This document shows, piece by piece, positions 1 to 8,301 of a DNA stretch of 64,000 nucleotides. Origin of the DNA: GCA-2698665 sp038101125. Lineage in GTDB: Bacteria; Pseudomonadota; Gammaproteobacteria; GCA-002705445; GCA-002716945. Below the pieces are notes generated by a model, which was not told where the DNA came from, did not search any database, and worked only from the letters and a program-made list of their open reading frames with translations. The DNA lies in contig JAYNVZ010000002.1 of assembly GCA_038101125.1 (NCBI GenBank), positions 1 through 64,000 on the forward strand, written 5' to 3'. The translations under genes were made by a program, and so were the position numbers. Numbering within the stretch: the first letter of the stretch is position 1; each line of letters begins with the position of its first letter.

Positions 1-991
1 CTTCAGCACCTTCTTTAACAGCAGATTCCGATACGTCTTGAGCTACATACCCATGAACAACTGCTTCTGGAGTTTCTTGTGGATTAAGGTTTGAAATATG
101 ACCTAATCTTCTAGCGACTGATACAACATCAATTGACGTATCACCACCACCAACACATACGACTTTTTTTGAACCAACTTTAAGCCTGCCTTGACAGAAA
201 GCTTCTAAAAAAGCTACCCCACTTAGACAGTTTTCAGCATCACTGCCTTCTATTGGTAGAGCTTTACCATTCCAACAGCCTATAGTCCACAAAACTGCAT
301 CATGAGAGTTTTCAACTTCATCCAATGGAATGTCCTTTCCAACTCTTTTGTTGAGAACGACTTCTATGTCACCTAAATCTAAAATTCGTTTAATTTCTGC
401 ATCTAATATATCTCGAGGTGTTCTGTAATTTGGAATGCCATATCTCATCATTCCACCTAGATCTTCTCTTTCCTCGAATATTGTTGAGGCATAACCCATT
501 TTCCTCAATTGAAAAGCTGCTGATAGACCAGCTGGCCCACCACCAATTATTGCGACTCTCTCTTTATTTAATTTTGGAGCTTTTTCAAATGCATAGTTTT
601 CTTTAAAAGCTTTATCACCTATAAATTGTTCTACAGCATTTATACCAACATAATCATCTACTTCATTTCTGTTGCAGCCACTTTGACATGGTGCCGGACA
701 GACCCTGCCCATTTGAGACGGAAATGGGTTCGCTGTTGTAGATCTTCGGAATGCATATTCAGACATTGTCAAACCTTCAGGTGCTTTTTCGATGCCTCTT
801 ACAANNNNNNNNNNTGATGGGCAACTACCTTGGCATGGAGGTGTTTTATGAATATATGTTGGGCATTTATGAGACTTATCCTCATTAAATATCTGCTTAG
901 AAAAGTCTTTATATGTGTGATCTCCTTCTTGATATCTTTTGAAGGTATTCTCTTCTTTCATTAAGTTAACAGTTTGTTCAATTTTCGTCAT
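1..991 (-). CDS. dsrL: DsrL, NAD(P)H:acceptor oxidoreductase of the reverse dsr pathway (partial, with assembly gap)
   Basis: Cytoplasmic iron-sulfur flavoprotein of the glutamate-synthase small-subunit family; in sulfur oxidisers it partners DsrAB and passes electrons from sulfur oxidation to NAD(P)+. The gene starts at ATG 991 and runs off the left edge of the window. Visible are an N-terminal Cys cluster (PPCQGSCPS, then GRVCPAPCQSGC), an FAD Rossmann motif (VAIIGGGPAGLSAA) and the start of the NAD(P) fold (VVCVGGGDTSIDVV). Ten Ns at 805-814 interrupt it after codon 59. The frame is kept across them, but about ten conserved residues are expected there and only three fit. It is the ninth gene of the operon, 76 bases after dsrK. 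Confidence 0.93.
   Translation of the reverse strand, partial: MTKIEQTVNLMKEENTFKRYQEGDHTYKDFSKQIFNEDKSHKCPTYIHKTPPCQGSCPSXXXXVRGIEKAPEGLTMSEYAFRRSTTANPFPSQMGRVCPAPCQSGCNRNEVDDYVGINAVEQFIGDKAFKENYAFEKAPKLNKERVAIIGGGPAGLSAAFQLRKMGYASTIFEEREDLGGMMRYGIPNYRTPRDILDAEIKRILDLGDIEVVLNKRVGKDIPLDEVENSHDAVLWTIGCWNGKALPIEGSDAENCLSGVAFLEAFCQGRLKVGSKKVVCVGGGDTSIDVVSVARRLGHISNLNPQETPEAVVHGYVAQDVSESAVKEGAE
805..814. other. Assembly gap (10 N) inside dsrL
   Basis: Ten consecutive Ns split the dsrL coding sequence. By comparison with the related protein at 33108-34820, whose N-terminal cluster is followed by about ten residues with a DIPGYL core, the true gap is probably near 28 bases, so the ten Ns look like a placeholder and not a measured length. 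Confidence 0.97.
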
Positions 992-1067
992 TTTTTTAAT
1001 CTCACACTTAATATAAGCTTATTATGCTTATCTAATATTGGATAATTATAGCACAACAGGAATAGCT

Positions 1068-2567
1068 CTAAAGCTCTTTTTTATTCATTATAAGTGCATC
1101 ACCAACAAGGTTATGTAGGCTAATTATTTGATCTAACTCAAATCCATAATATTGGAAAGCTTTTGAAAATTGGCTTTTACAAATAGCGCAAATAGCTGCC
1201 ATGTGTGTAACGCCATGTTCCTCAATAACCCTCTTTAATGCCTCCATTCTAGGTTGAGCTCCTTTCATCCTCAACTCAATGAGATCATCAGTTAATAGGC
1301 CACCACCGCCTCCACAACAGAAGGTTTTTTCCTTAATAGTCTCTTCTTCCATATCATAGAAATTATTAGTAGTAGCTTTTATGATGTCTCTAGGTAAAGT
1401 GAACTGTCCACCGATGATATCACCCATATTAGAAGCTCTAGCTACATTGCATGAATCATGAAAAGTTATGATTTTATCGTCATTTGCAGTTTTATCAAAT
1501 TGCAAAACATTCTTATTCATTAAGTCATGAGTTACTTCACATATGTGTTGTGGAACTGGATATCTTGGATCAAGGAAGTCAAATGGCCCAGCAAGCGTAT
1601 TTAAGAAGCTATAAGCGACTCTCCATGCATGCCCACATTCACCAAAAACTATTCGTTTAACATTCAGTTCTAGAGCTGCCTCTCTTATTCTTAAAGCAAG
1701 TTTTCTCATATTATCATAGCTACCTATAAACATCCCAAAGTTAGCAGCCTCACTAGCATGAGAGCTTAATGTCCAGCTAATACCAGCTTGATGAAAAACT
1801 TTTGCATATCCAATTAATCCATCAACATGAGGTTCAGCAAAAAAATCAGCAGATGGAGTCACCAAAAGGACTTCCGAGTCTTTAACATCTAATGGAAATT
1901 TTACATCAACACCAATATCATCTACTACGTCCTCTTCAAGGCCTTCTAGGGTATCAGCTAAGGCAGGTTCTGGTAGGCCAAGATTATTTCCGATCTTATG
2001 AACTTTACCAATTATCTCATTACAATATTTTTGACCAACACCAACAGAATCCATAATTTCTCTTGCAGCCATAGATACTTCAGCAGTATCAATGCCAATA
2101 GGACAAAATACTGCACATCTTCGACACTGAGAGCATTGATGATAATAAGAGTACCAGTCATCTAAAACTTCTCTAGTGAGATCAACAGCGCCAACAAGTT
2201 TGGGGAAATATTTACCAGGTAGAGTAAAATGTTTTCTATAAACACCGCGCATTAGATTTTGTCTGCCTACAGGCATATTGTTTGGATCTTTTGTTCCAAG
2301 ATAGTAATGACACTTATCTGTACAAGCTCCACATTGGATACATGAATCCATGTAAACACGAAGAGATCTATATTTCTTTAACAAATCTCCCATTTTATTC
2401 AAAGCAATATCTTGCCAGTTTTCTACAAGTTCACCTGGATAACCAAGTGACTTTTGAAATTCTTCCTTAGATTTGAATGGCGCTAAATGAGATGTAGCTT
2501 GCTCAACAAGTTTAGGTATAGGAGAGTAATCTTTTAATTCTGGTTTTTCAAATTCTTTTACTGCCAT
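1068..2567 (-). CDS. dsrK: DsrK, HdrD-like iron-sulfur subunit of the DsrMKJOP membrane complex
   Basis: Catalytic iron-sulfur protein on the cytoplasmic side of the Dsr membrane complex. Homologous to HdrD, it exchanges electrons between the membrane quinone pool and the DsrC thiol/trisulfide couple. Two [4Fe-4S] motifs are clear: Cys76, 79, 82 and 86, and Cys145, 148, 151 and 155. The C-terminal half carries the CCG-type elements HDSCNVAR (about residue 370) and CCGGGGG (about 415), which bind the catalytic cluster. At 499 residues it is close to the family length. It sits 9 bases after dsrM, as expected for one transcript. I see no missing ligand. Confidence 0.95.
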   Translation of the reverse strand: MAVKEFEKPELKDYSPIPKLVEQATSHLAPFKSKEEFQKSLGYPGELVENWQDIALNKMGDLLKKYRSLRVYMDSCIQCGACTDKCHYYLGTKDPNNMPVGRQNLMRGVYRKHFTLPGKYFPKLVGAVDLTREVLDDWYSYYHQCSQCRRCAVFCPIGIDTAEVSMAAREIMDSVGVGQKYCNEIIGKVHKIGNNLGLPEPALADTLEGLEEDVVDDIGVDVKFPLDVKDSEVLLVTPSADFFAEPHVDGLIGYAKVFHQAGISWTLSSHASEAANFGMFIGSYDNMRKLALRIREAALELNVKRIVFGECGHAWRVAYSFLNTLAGPFDFLDPRYPVPQHICEVTHDLMNKNVLQFDKTANDDKIITFHDSCNVARASNMGDIIGGQFTLPRDIIKATTNNFYDMEEETIKEKTFCCGGGGGLLTDDLIELRMKGAQPRMEALKRVIEEHGVTHMAAICAICKSQFSKAFQYYGFELDQIISLHNLVGDALIMNKKEL

Positions 2568-2576
2568 ATTAATCTC

Positions 2577-3314
2577 TTATTTGTTTGATTCTAGACTCTT
2601 TGCCCAATCTGAAATATGTCTCTGGTCTCTTGCTGTATCAGTTTGATTTCTTGTGGGACTAAAAAATAATCCTGGTGCATGTAACAATTTACTATAGGGA
2701 AATATTATCATTAAAAGTAAAACAAGTGAAAGATGTAAGAGCAAAATAAAATCATTAGGTAACTCTGTCCAACTAAAATACATCAGTCCAATAAAAAACT
2801 GTTTTACTGCATATATATCAGTATGAAACCACTTCATCATTAAACCAGATATAGCTATTGAAATAATTAGTATTAACATTAAATAATCTGATGGATTTGA
2901 TATATATCTAACTCTGTCAACGAATATCCTTCTTGCCAAAAGTCCAAACAAACCAAAAACCATAACATAGCCTGCATAATGTCCAGCAGCTTGAACGATT
3001 TCCCATGAAACCCAAGTCCATACTGGATCTGTAAAATACTTCAAGTGTCTGAAGGCTGCGAGTAAAAGTGCAAAATGAAATAACCAGCCAAATAACCATG
3101 TCCATTTAGTTGCCGAGAATAAACTCTCAAAGAACACAACTTCTCTAAAAATTCTAACCGCTACCAATGGTTTTGTTTTAGGCGCAGGAGGTGTTGGGAT
3201 TTTTAAAGGGGCAGGTATTGTTGAATATTCGTATATCCTATAAGCAATACCTATAAAGAGTATTAAGGTAGCCACATAGAATGATATTCCATAGAATATA
3301 GTCACAAATGACAT
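2577..3314 (-). CDS. dsrM: DsrM, NarI-like cytochrome b membrane subunit
   Basis: Integral membrane haem b protein that links DsrK to the quinone pool. The 245 residues contain about five long hydrophobic stretches, beginning with residues 6-25, and His residues inside them suited to haem ligation. Length and order (dsrC-dsrM-dsrK) match the family. The C-terminus is a short polar cytoplasmic tail. The identity relies on context as well as on the NarI-like pattern. Confidence 0.9.
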   Translation of the reverse strand: MSFVTIFYGISFYVATLILFIGIAYRIYEYSTIPAPLKIPTPPAPKTKPLVAVRIFREVVFFESLFSATKWTWLFGWLFHFALLLAAFRHLKYFTDPVWTWVSWEIVQAAGHYAGYVMVFGLFGLLARRIFVDRVRYISNPSDYLMLILIISIAISGLMMKWFHTDIYAVKQFFIGLMYFSWTELPNDFILLLHLSLVLLLMIIFPYSKLLHAPGLFFSPTRNQTDTARDQRHISDWAKSLESNK

Positions 3315-3347
3315 ACCTTATCTCTCCTTATATTTTTGGTATTATAA

Positions 3348-3680
3348 TTAAACGCAACCAGTAGGCTTTGGTAATCCAGCAAATTTACATGCTTGTTTAC
3401 CTGGACCATAAGGAAACAACTCATATAAATATTTACTGTTACCTTTATCTTTGCCAAGTTTCTTACCTACAGCTTTTGTTAATACTCTAACAGCTGGCGC
3501 TATTTGATATTCTTCGTAATATTCTCTTAAGAAATTAATAATTTCCCAGTGATCATCACCAAGGTCAATGCCATCTTCTTTAGCCATGGCAGTAGCTAGG
3601 TCTTTCTCCCACTCACCAAGATTGGCTAAATAGCCTTCTTCGTCGGTTTCAAAAGATTTTCCATTTACTTCTATCGGCAT
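3348..3680 (-). CDS. dsrC: DsrC, sulfur-carrier protein with both redox cysteines
   Basis: Small soluble protein that receives sulfane sulfur from DsrEFH and carries it to DsrAB, cycling through a trisulfide. At 110 residues it has the canonical flexible C-terminal arm (LPKPTGCV) with both key cysteines, Cys98 and Cys109, eleven apart as in Allochromatium DsrC. The upstream ORF in the operon is dsrH, 13 bases away. It should be compared with the homologue at 9061-9399, which keeps the fold motifs but has lost both cysteines. Confidence 0.97.
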   Translation of the reverse strand: MPIEVNGKSFETDEEGYLANLGEWEKDLATAMAKEDGIDLGDDHWEIINFLREYYEEYQIAPAVRVLTKAVGKKLGKDKGNSKYLYELFPYGPGKQACKFAGLPKPTGCV

Positions 3681-3693
3681 AATTTACTCCTAT

Positions 3694-3996
3694 TTATAAC
3701 CAGTTTTGAACTTTATCATTCTCAACTGTTAATTTAACAAATTCTTTATAATCTATAATTTCTATATTAGAGATTAGGGAACTTTTATCAAGTCCTCTTG
3801 CTTTTAAATCTGGCCCAAGTACATAAAGTTTAATAGTTTTTTGAGCATTTGTAATTGAACTCTCAAAGGATGTATTCTGTAAAGCTCCATAAACACCATC
3901 TTCAATCAAAAGAATTGATGAATTATCTTCAGCTAATCTTAAACATGTCTCAAGACTATTTTTTTCAAATGGTGATTTATTTACAGTATGTAACAT
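3694..3996 (-). CDS. dsrH: DsrH, sulfurtransferase subunit (TusB family)
   Basis: Third subunit of the DsrE2F2H2 hexamer, a sulfurtransferase that exchanges sulfur with DsrC. It has 100 residues, the small TusB-like fold, and Cys18 in the N-terminal helix at the place of the conserved DsrH cysteine. Its ATG shares one base with the dsrF stop codon, so the two are probably translationally coupled. Confidence 0.93.
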   Translation of the reverse strand: MLHTVNKSPFEKNSLETCLRLAEDNSSILLIEDGVYGALQNTSFESSITNAQKTIKLYVLGPDLKARGLDKSSLISNIEIIDYKEFVKLTVENDKVQNWL

Positions 3997-4379
3997 TAGA
4001 AATTTAAAACAACCTCGCTATCGGACATTAATTTTTTCATCTCAGAACTATCAATAACTTTGACATCTACAGATAAATCATCTTCTGTGAGTCCGCGTGA
4101 ATGAAGTGATTCTTTCTCAACATAGAGTTTTTCTACATCATACATTTCCAATGCAGAATAAATTTTAGAAAAGTTCTTAGTATAGATTTCGGATGTATCT
4201 TGATTCTTTTTTAGCTGAAAAACACCATCATCTATGAAGGCCAAACTTACATCTTGATCAAATGCAGCTCCTATCAAAACTACTTCCAGCGCTTCATGCG
4301 CATATACTGTTCCATGTGGTGCTCTACGATTTACATAGAGGAATTTTTTAACAACACCCGTTTCTAGTTCATCTTCCAT
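3996..4379 (-). CDS. dsrF: DsrF, sulfurtransferase subunit (TusC family)
   Basis: Second subunit of the DsrEFH complex. The 127-residue TusC-like protein shows the typical alternating beta/alpha pattern with RRAPHGTVYAHEALE near the N-terminus. It has no conserved catalytic cysteine, as is usual for DsrF; sulfur binding is by DsrE. It directly abuts dsrE and overlaps dsrH by one base. Confidence 0.93.
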   Translation of the reverse strand: MEDELETGVVKKFLYVNRRAPHGTVYAHEALEVVLIGAAFDQDVSLAFIDDGVFQLKKNQDTSEIYTKNFSKIYSALEMYDVEKLYVEKESLHSRGLTEDDLSVDVKVIDSSEMKKLMSDSEVVLNF

Positions 4380-4772
4380 TTAATCACCAAAAGTTATCAT
4401 CCTATCTGCTTGTATTCCAGCCTCTATTAGTTGACCTAATCCAGATATCCTGAATTTTTCAGCTATATTATCAGCATCTTTATTATTTCTTTTCATTTCA
4501 TCAGGATCTACCATGCCACGTCTTTGAGCTGCAGCAACGCATAAAACTAAGTCGATATTATTTTCTTTTGCTAATTCAGACCATCTATTTGGGATATGTC
4601 TATCATCCTGAGGAGGTGTCGCTAATCTTGTTCCATTATTTACACCATCATGATAGAAGAAAACTCTAAAGATTGTGTGTCCTTCTTCAATAGCAGCTTT
4701 AGCGAATAAATAAGCACTGTCAGAAGCTTGATGCTGATATGGTCCTTCATTGACTAGTATACCAAAATTCAT
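4380..4772 (-). CDS. dsrE: DsrE, sulfur-binding subunit (TusD family)
   Basis: Active subunit of DsrEFH: it binds sulfane sulfur as a persulfide and passes it to DsrC. The catalytic cysteine is present at residue 78 in the motif IDLVLCVAAAQRRG, the same number as in Allochromatium DsrE. At 130 residues it has normal family length. Presence of dsrEFH marks this operon as oxidative (reverse) dsr, since sulfate reducers lack these genes. Confidence 0.96.
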   Translation of the reverse strand: MNFGILVNEGPYQHQASDSAYLFAKAAIEEGHTIFRVFFYHDGVNNGTRLATPPQDDRHIPNRWSELAKENNIDLVLCVAAAQRRGMVDPDEMKRNNKDADNIAEKFRISGLGQLIEAGIQADRMITFGD

Positions 4773-4784
4773 AATAACCTGCTG

Positions 4785-5864
4785 TTAAAATCTAATATAA
4801 GCAGATGAATTCAATGTTTTTCTTCCACCACGCCAGTTATCGATATGATGTTTAGTAAATGGCAACTCAGTCAATTCAAAGAATCTTGGCCATCCTATTC
4901 TTTCAATCCAATCATTTATACGTTCCCAATCCTTAGCATCTTCTTTGTAAACTTTTAAGATCCTTTTTACTATAGCAGTCGCTTCTGGCCATCTAGGTGG
5001 ATTATTAGGTATACCTGCAGCTACTAATTTTTGGAAAGTTGGTTTACTTCTTGCATTAGAATGGTTGCCACCTACCCAGATAGCTAATTTACTATGCTCT
5101 GGATCATTTATTTGCATTGGTGGACACGGAGGAAAACAAGCTCCACAGCAAATACATTTCTTTTCATCTACTTCTAGTGAGGCCTTTCCATTAACCATTG
5201 CAGGTCTAATCGCTGCAACAGGACATCTAGCTACAACAGATGGTCTCTCACATACGTTAGAAACTAGGTCATGATTAATTTTAGGTGGTTTGGTATGTTG
5301 TATATTAATTGCAATATCACCTTGACCACCACAGTTTATTTGACAACATGATGTAGTCATGTGAACCCTGTTTGGCATCTCATTATTTTTAAATTCATCT
5401 ATTAACTCATCCATCATTGCCTTTACAACACCAGATGCATCTGTTCCTGGGATATCACAATGCAACCATCCTTGAGTATGAGATATCATTGCGACACTAT
5501 TTTTAGTTCCACCAACAATGAAGCCTTCTTTTTCTAGTGCTTCAATTAATGGCTCAACTTTTTCTGAGTCTTTGACCATGTATTCAATGTTGCTTCTTAT
5601 TGTGAATCTTACAAACCCATCTGCATATTTATCACCAATATCACAAAGTGTTCTTAGGGTAAATACATCTAAAATTCTCTGAGTTCCTGCTCTAATTGTC
5701 CAGATTTCATCACCACTCTCTGCCTTATGTCTTAATACTCCAGGCTTAGGGTGATCATGCCATTTCCATTGTCCAAAATTTTTTCGCATTGTTGGATGCA
5801 TGTACTGAAATCCATCAGGAGCTCCAGTCTCTATAGGTGATCTTTGTTTTTTTTGTTCTGTCAT
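4785..5864 (-). CDS. dsrB: DsrB, beta subunit of reverse dissimilatory sulfite reductase
   Basis: Siroheme and iron-sulfur subunit of the cytoplasmic DsrA2B2 enzyme that oxidises DsrC-bound sulfane sulfur to sulfite. The siroheme/[4Fe-4S] cysteines lie in TSCCQINCGGQGD (Cys173, 174 and 178) with a further Cys at 214. An inserted ferredoxin domain supplies Cys237, 240, 243 and 247 (KCICCGACFPPC). Length 359 is typical. It follows dsrA by 15 bases. Confidence 0.97.
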   Translation of the reverse strand: MTEQKKQRSPIETGAPDGFQYMHPTMRKNFGQWKWHDHPKPGVLRHKAESGDEIWTIRAGTQRILDVFTLRTLCDIGDKYADGFVRFTIRSNIEYMVKDSEKVEPLIEALEKEGFIVGGTKNSVAMISHTQGWLHCDIPGTDASGVVKAMMDELIDEFKNNEMPNRVHMTTSCCQINCGGQGDIAINIQHTKPPKINHDLVSNVCERPSVVARCPVAAIRPAMVNGKASLEVDEKKCICCGACFPPCPPMQINDPEHSKLAIWVGGNHSNARSKPTFQKLVAAGIPNNPPRWPEATAIVKRILKVYKEDAKDWERINDWIERIGWPRFFELTELPFTKHHIDNWRGGRKTLNSSAYIRF

Positions 5865-5879
5865 AATTACTCTTCTCTT

Positions 5880-7133
5880 TTAAGCAGTGTCTTTCTTAGC
5901 GTCTGCACGTTCATACCATTTAACTGCTTCATCATCCCAATCATCTGTTCTTACATAACTTGACTCTCTTGGGTTTGCAATCATATTTGGCTCAACTTCT
6001 ACACCAATCCCTTCTAAGAAATTTACTAAACCAATTCTTTCGATCATCTCACCGCATCTTTCATGTTCCAGCGCATTATCTGCCCAGAAATCAATCGTTT
6101 CCTCTGCAATTTCAACTAGCCTATCCCAGTCTTCTTCAGATTCTAGTTTCATGAATGGAACTATTACCGTCCCCATTAAGTCGCCAATCTTAAGTGTTCT
6201 TTTGCCGCCAATAAGAATTGTTGCCCCTTTATCATCACCTGGATGTAAAGCTTTTGGCACCACGTTAAGACAATGCATACATTTTACACAATTCTGGTTA
6301 TCGATTGTGACAGAATCATCGTCATTGAGAGATATTGCATTAGTTGGACAACGTGTAACTATATTATCAATTACATATTTTCTACCCTTTAATCCAACAT
6401 ATGCTTTGAACTCTTCTTGATCTACTTTTATGTCATCTCTCCAAGTTCCTATGACAGACATATCTGCTCTTTCTATAGAGTTCATGCAATCATTAGCACA
6501 TCCTGATACTTTAAATTTGAATTTATATGGCAATGCAGGTCTATGCATATCGTCAATAAAATTATTTACTAATAATCTATGAGCTTTGTGTTCATTAACA
6601 TTAGACATTTCGCATCTTCCAGCACCTACGCATGACATTGCTGTTCTCACGCATGGACCAGCACCACCTAAATCCCACCCTTTTTCATTGATATCGTCGA
6701 AAAAGTGTTGCGTAGAATCGGTAGTTGACCCAATAAACATAATGTTGCCGGTTTGACCATGGAAAGTGACTAAACCAGAGCCATGTTTTTCCCATGAATC
6801 TGCTAGGTCTCGTAGTGATTGTGTAGTATAAAAATTACCTGCTGGAGGCTGAACTCTTAAAGTATGGAATTCTTTTGACTTTGGAAATGCATCTCCAACT
6901 TCAGAAAATCTTGGAATGATACCGCCACCATATCCATATACACTTACTGTTCCACCTTTCCAGTATCCTTTTCTTGTTTCGTATGAATGTTCTAATTGAC
7001 CTAATAAATCATTGGTCATTTCATTAATTCTTGTCTCTGGATGCGTATCTCTTAATCTTTTGATTCCACTAATGAAACTAGGCCATGGCCCGTTTTCTAG
7101 CTCATCTAACATAGGTGTATCGTGCTTTTTCAA
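5880..7133 (-). CDS. dsrA: DsrA, alpha subunit of reverse dissimilatory sulfite reductase
   Basis: Alpha subunit of DsrAB and first gene of the operon. Siroheme-cluster cysteines are at 168 and 174 (SCVGAGRCEMSN) and 212 and 216 (SGCANDCMNS). The ferredoxin insert has Cys262, 282, 285 and 288. Length 417 fits the family. The start chosen is TTG 7133, because GGGGAG lies six bases upstream and the N-terminus aligns with known DsrA; the first ATG in frame is seven codons further in. The set of ligands is complete, so the enzyme should be functional. Confidence 0.97.
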   Translation of the reverse strand: MKKHDTPMLDELENGPWPSFISGIKRLRDTHPETRINEMTNDLLGQLEHSYETRKGYWKGGTVSVYGYGGGIIPRFSEVGDAFPKSKEFHTLRVQPPAGNFYTTQSLRDLADSWEKHGSGLVTFHGQTGNIMFIGSTTDSTQHFFDDINEKGWDLGGAGPCVRTAMSCVGAGRCEMSNVNEHKAHRLLVNNFIDDMHRPALPYKFKFKVSGCANDCMNSIERADMSVIGTWRDDIKVDQEEFKAYVGLKGRKYVIDNIVTRCPTNAISLNDDDSVTIDNQNCVKCMHCLNVVPKALHPGDDKGATILIGGKRTLKIGDLMGTVIVPFMKLESEEDWDRLVEIAEETIDFWADNALEHERCGEMIERIGLVNFLEGIGVEVEPNMIANPRESSYVRTDDWDDEAVKWYERADAKKDTA

Positions 7134-7259
7134 TTATAACTCCCCAACTCTGATATATATCTTTATTATATTATCATTATTTTCTAATATAAGTCTATGG
7201 CTAAACAATATAGCATTGATAATAAATGCTTTACAAGTAATAAATATGAATAAATTCTG
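7134..7259. promoter_or_regulatory. Divergent control region between dsrA and the TauD-like gene
   Basis: This 126-base AT-rich stretch must hold the dsr promoter (minus) and that of the accessory block (plus). It contains the dsrA ribosome binding site (GGGGAG on the minus strand, 7140-7145). I see no clear palindrome or sigma54 element, and exact -35/-10 boxes cannot be chosen with confidence in sequence this AT-rich. Confidence 0.55.
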
Positions 7260-8108
7260 ATGAATATACTCTTAAATACTAAAGAAGATTATAAACGCTG
7301 GAAAGATAAAAAACTAGAGTCATTTACTAGAAATATCGATCATCTAACAGTCCATATTTCTAATCCGAACAGTGTGAGCAAGCCTGAAAAAAATAAGGTA
7401 ATTAGCCTTTTGAGAAGTAATAACCTAGCTTTTTTCAATATTGATAATATTAGTTATAAAGATAAATCATCCATCAAAAGATTTGCCTTTCAAATTGGAC
7501 TAGGTGATTATGAATTAGATTCAAGATCGGATGATGATGGCCTCACAGAGATAAAAGAACATAAGCATAACGATAAAATATCTGAGTATATTCCATACAC
7601 TGCTAAAGAGCTAAATTGGCACACAGATGGCTACTATAATACTAAAGATAATTCCATTTTATCATGGTTATTATTCTGTAAGACACAATCCGAAAAAGGC
7701 GGAGTTAACAAATATTTAGATCATGAAATCTCATATATTTTGTTTAACGATATTAGTAATAAAATAAAAGATCTAATGTTAGAAAACACTTGCTGTATCC
7801 CAGAAAATCGAATGACTAAAAGGAAGGGGGTTCTTAATCCAGTTTATATGTTTAATGATGAGAAATTGCATATGAAGTTTAGTATGAGAAAAAAAAATAT
7901 TATTTGGAATGATGTTAGTCTGAAAGCGATCAATATCCTAAAAAGTATTATAGAAGATTCATCTGAATATCATATAACAAAAAAATTTGCTGAAGGAGAA
8001 GGTGTAATAACAAATAATGTTATTCATAAGCGTACAGCATTTACAAATTCAGAAAATAAGAATAGGCTCTTATATAGATTAAGATCCAAAAGAAGAGTAA
8101 TTAAGTGA
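7260..8108 (+). CDS. TauD/CAS-like Fe(II)/2-oxoglutarate dioxygenase
   Basis: Probable mononuclear iron dioxygenase of the TauD family. The facial triad is visible: His121 and Asp123 in WHTDGYY, and His256 in NNVIHKRTAF, with Arg269 as likely 2-oxoglutarate ligand. At 282 residues it has normal TauD length. TauD enzymes oxidise organosulfur or other small substrates; the substrate here is unknown. It stands head-to-head with dsrA and overlaps the next small gene by one base (TGATG), so it seems to open an operon that continues to about 9817. Placement beside dsr suggests sulfur metabolism, but that is inference. Confidence 0.72.
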   Translation: MNILLNTKEDYKRWKDKKLESFTRNIDHLTVHISNPNSVSKPEKNKVISLLRSNNLAFFNIDNISYKDKSSIKRFAFQIGLGDYELDSRSDDDGLTEIKEHKHNDKISEYIPYTAKELNWHTDGYYNTKDNSILSWLLFCKTQSEKGGVNKYLDHEISYILFNDISNKIKDLMLENTCCIPENRMTKRKGVLNPVYMFNDEKLHMKFSMRKKNIIWNDVSLKAINILKSIIEDSSEYHITKKFAEGEGVITNNVIHKRTAFTNSENKNRLLYRLRSKRRVIK

Positions 8109-8299
8109 TGTTGTACCTAAGCAGTTTATTGATAGAAGAAAAACAAATCGAAACATTTGATGAATTACTAGAAGTCATTAAACAACGGGCAAAAGATGGG
8201 GAGATCTTTTTTAGGATTGATCTCAAACCTCCATTTCCTGATACGCCAGAAAACTGGGAAGATAAAGTAGAATCAGCCTTTAACAGTTACATAGAATAA
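8108..8299 (+). CDS. Small acidic protein of unknown function
   Basis: A 63-residue protein starting at ATG 8108, which overlaps the preceding stop codon by one base; a GTG one codon earlier is also open. It is rich in Glu and Asp, with a conserved-looking centre EIFFRIDLKPPFPDTPENW and no membrane segment. I do not recognise the family. Tight packing between the dioxygenase and the Cas6-like gene (2-base gap) indicates a real co-transcribed gene. Confidence 0.6.
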   Translation: MLYLSSLLIEEKQIETFDELLEVIKQRAKDGEIFFRIDLKPPFPDTPENWEDKVESAFNSYIE

Positions 8300-8301
8300 T
8301 A

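Noticed and set aside
626..817. Plus-strand reading frame across the N block
   Set aside because: It is antisense to dsrL and runs into Ns; it is a shadow of the real gene.
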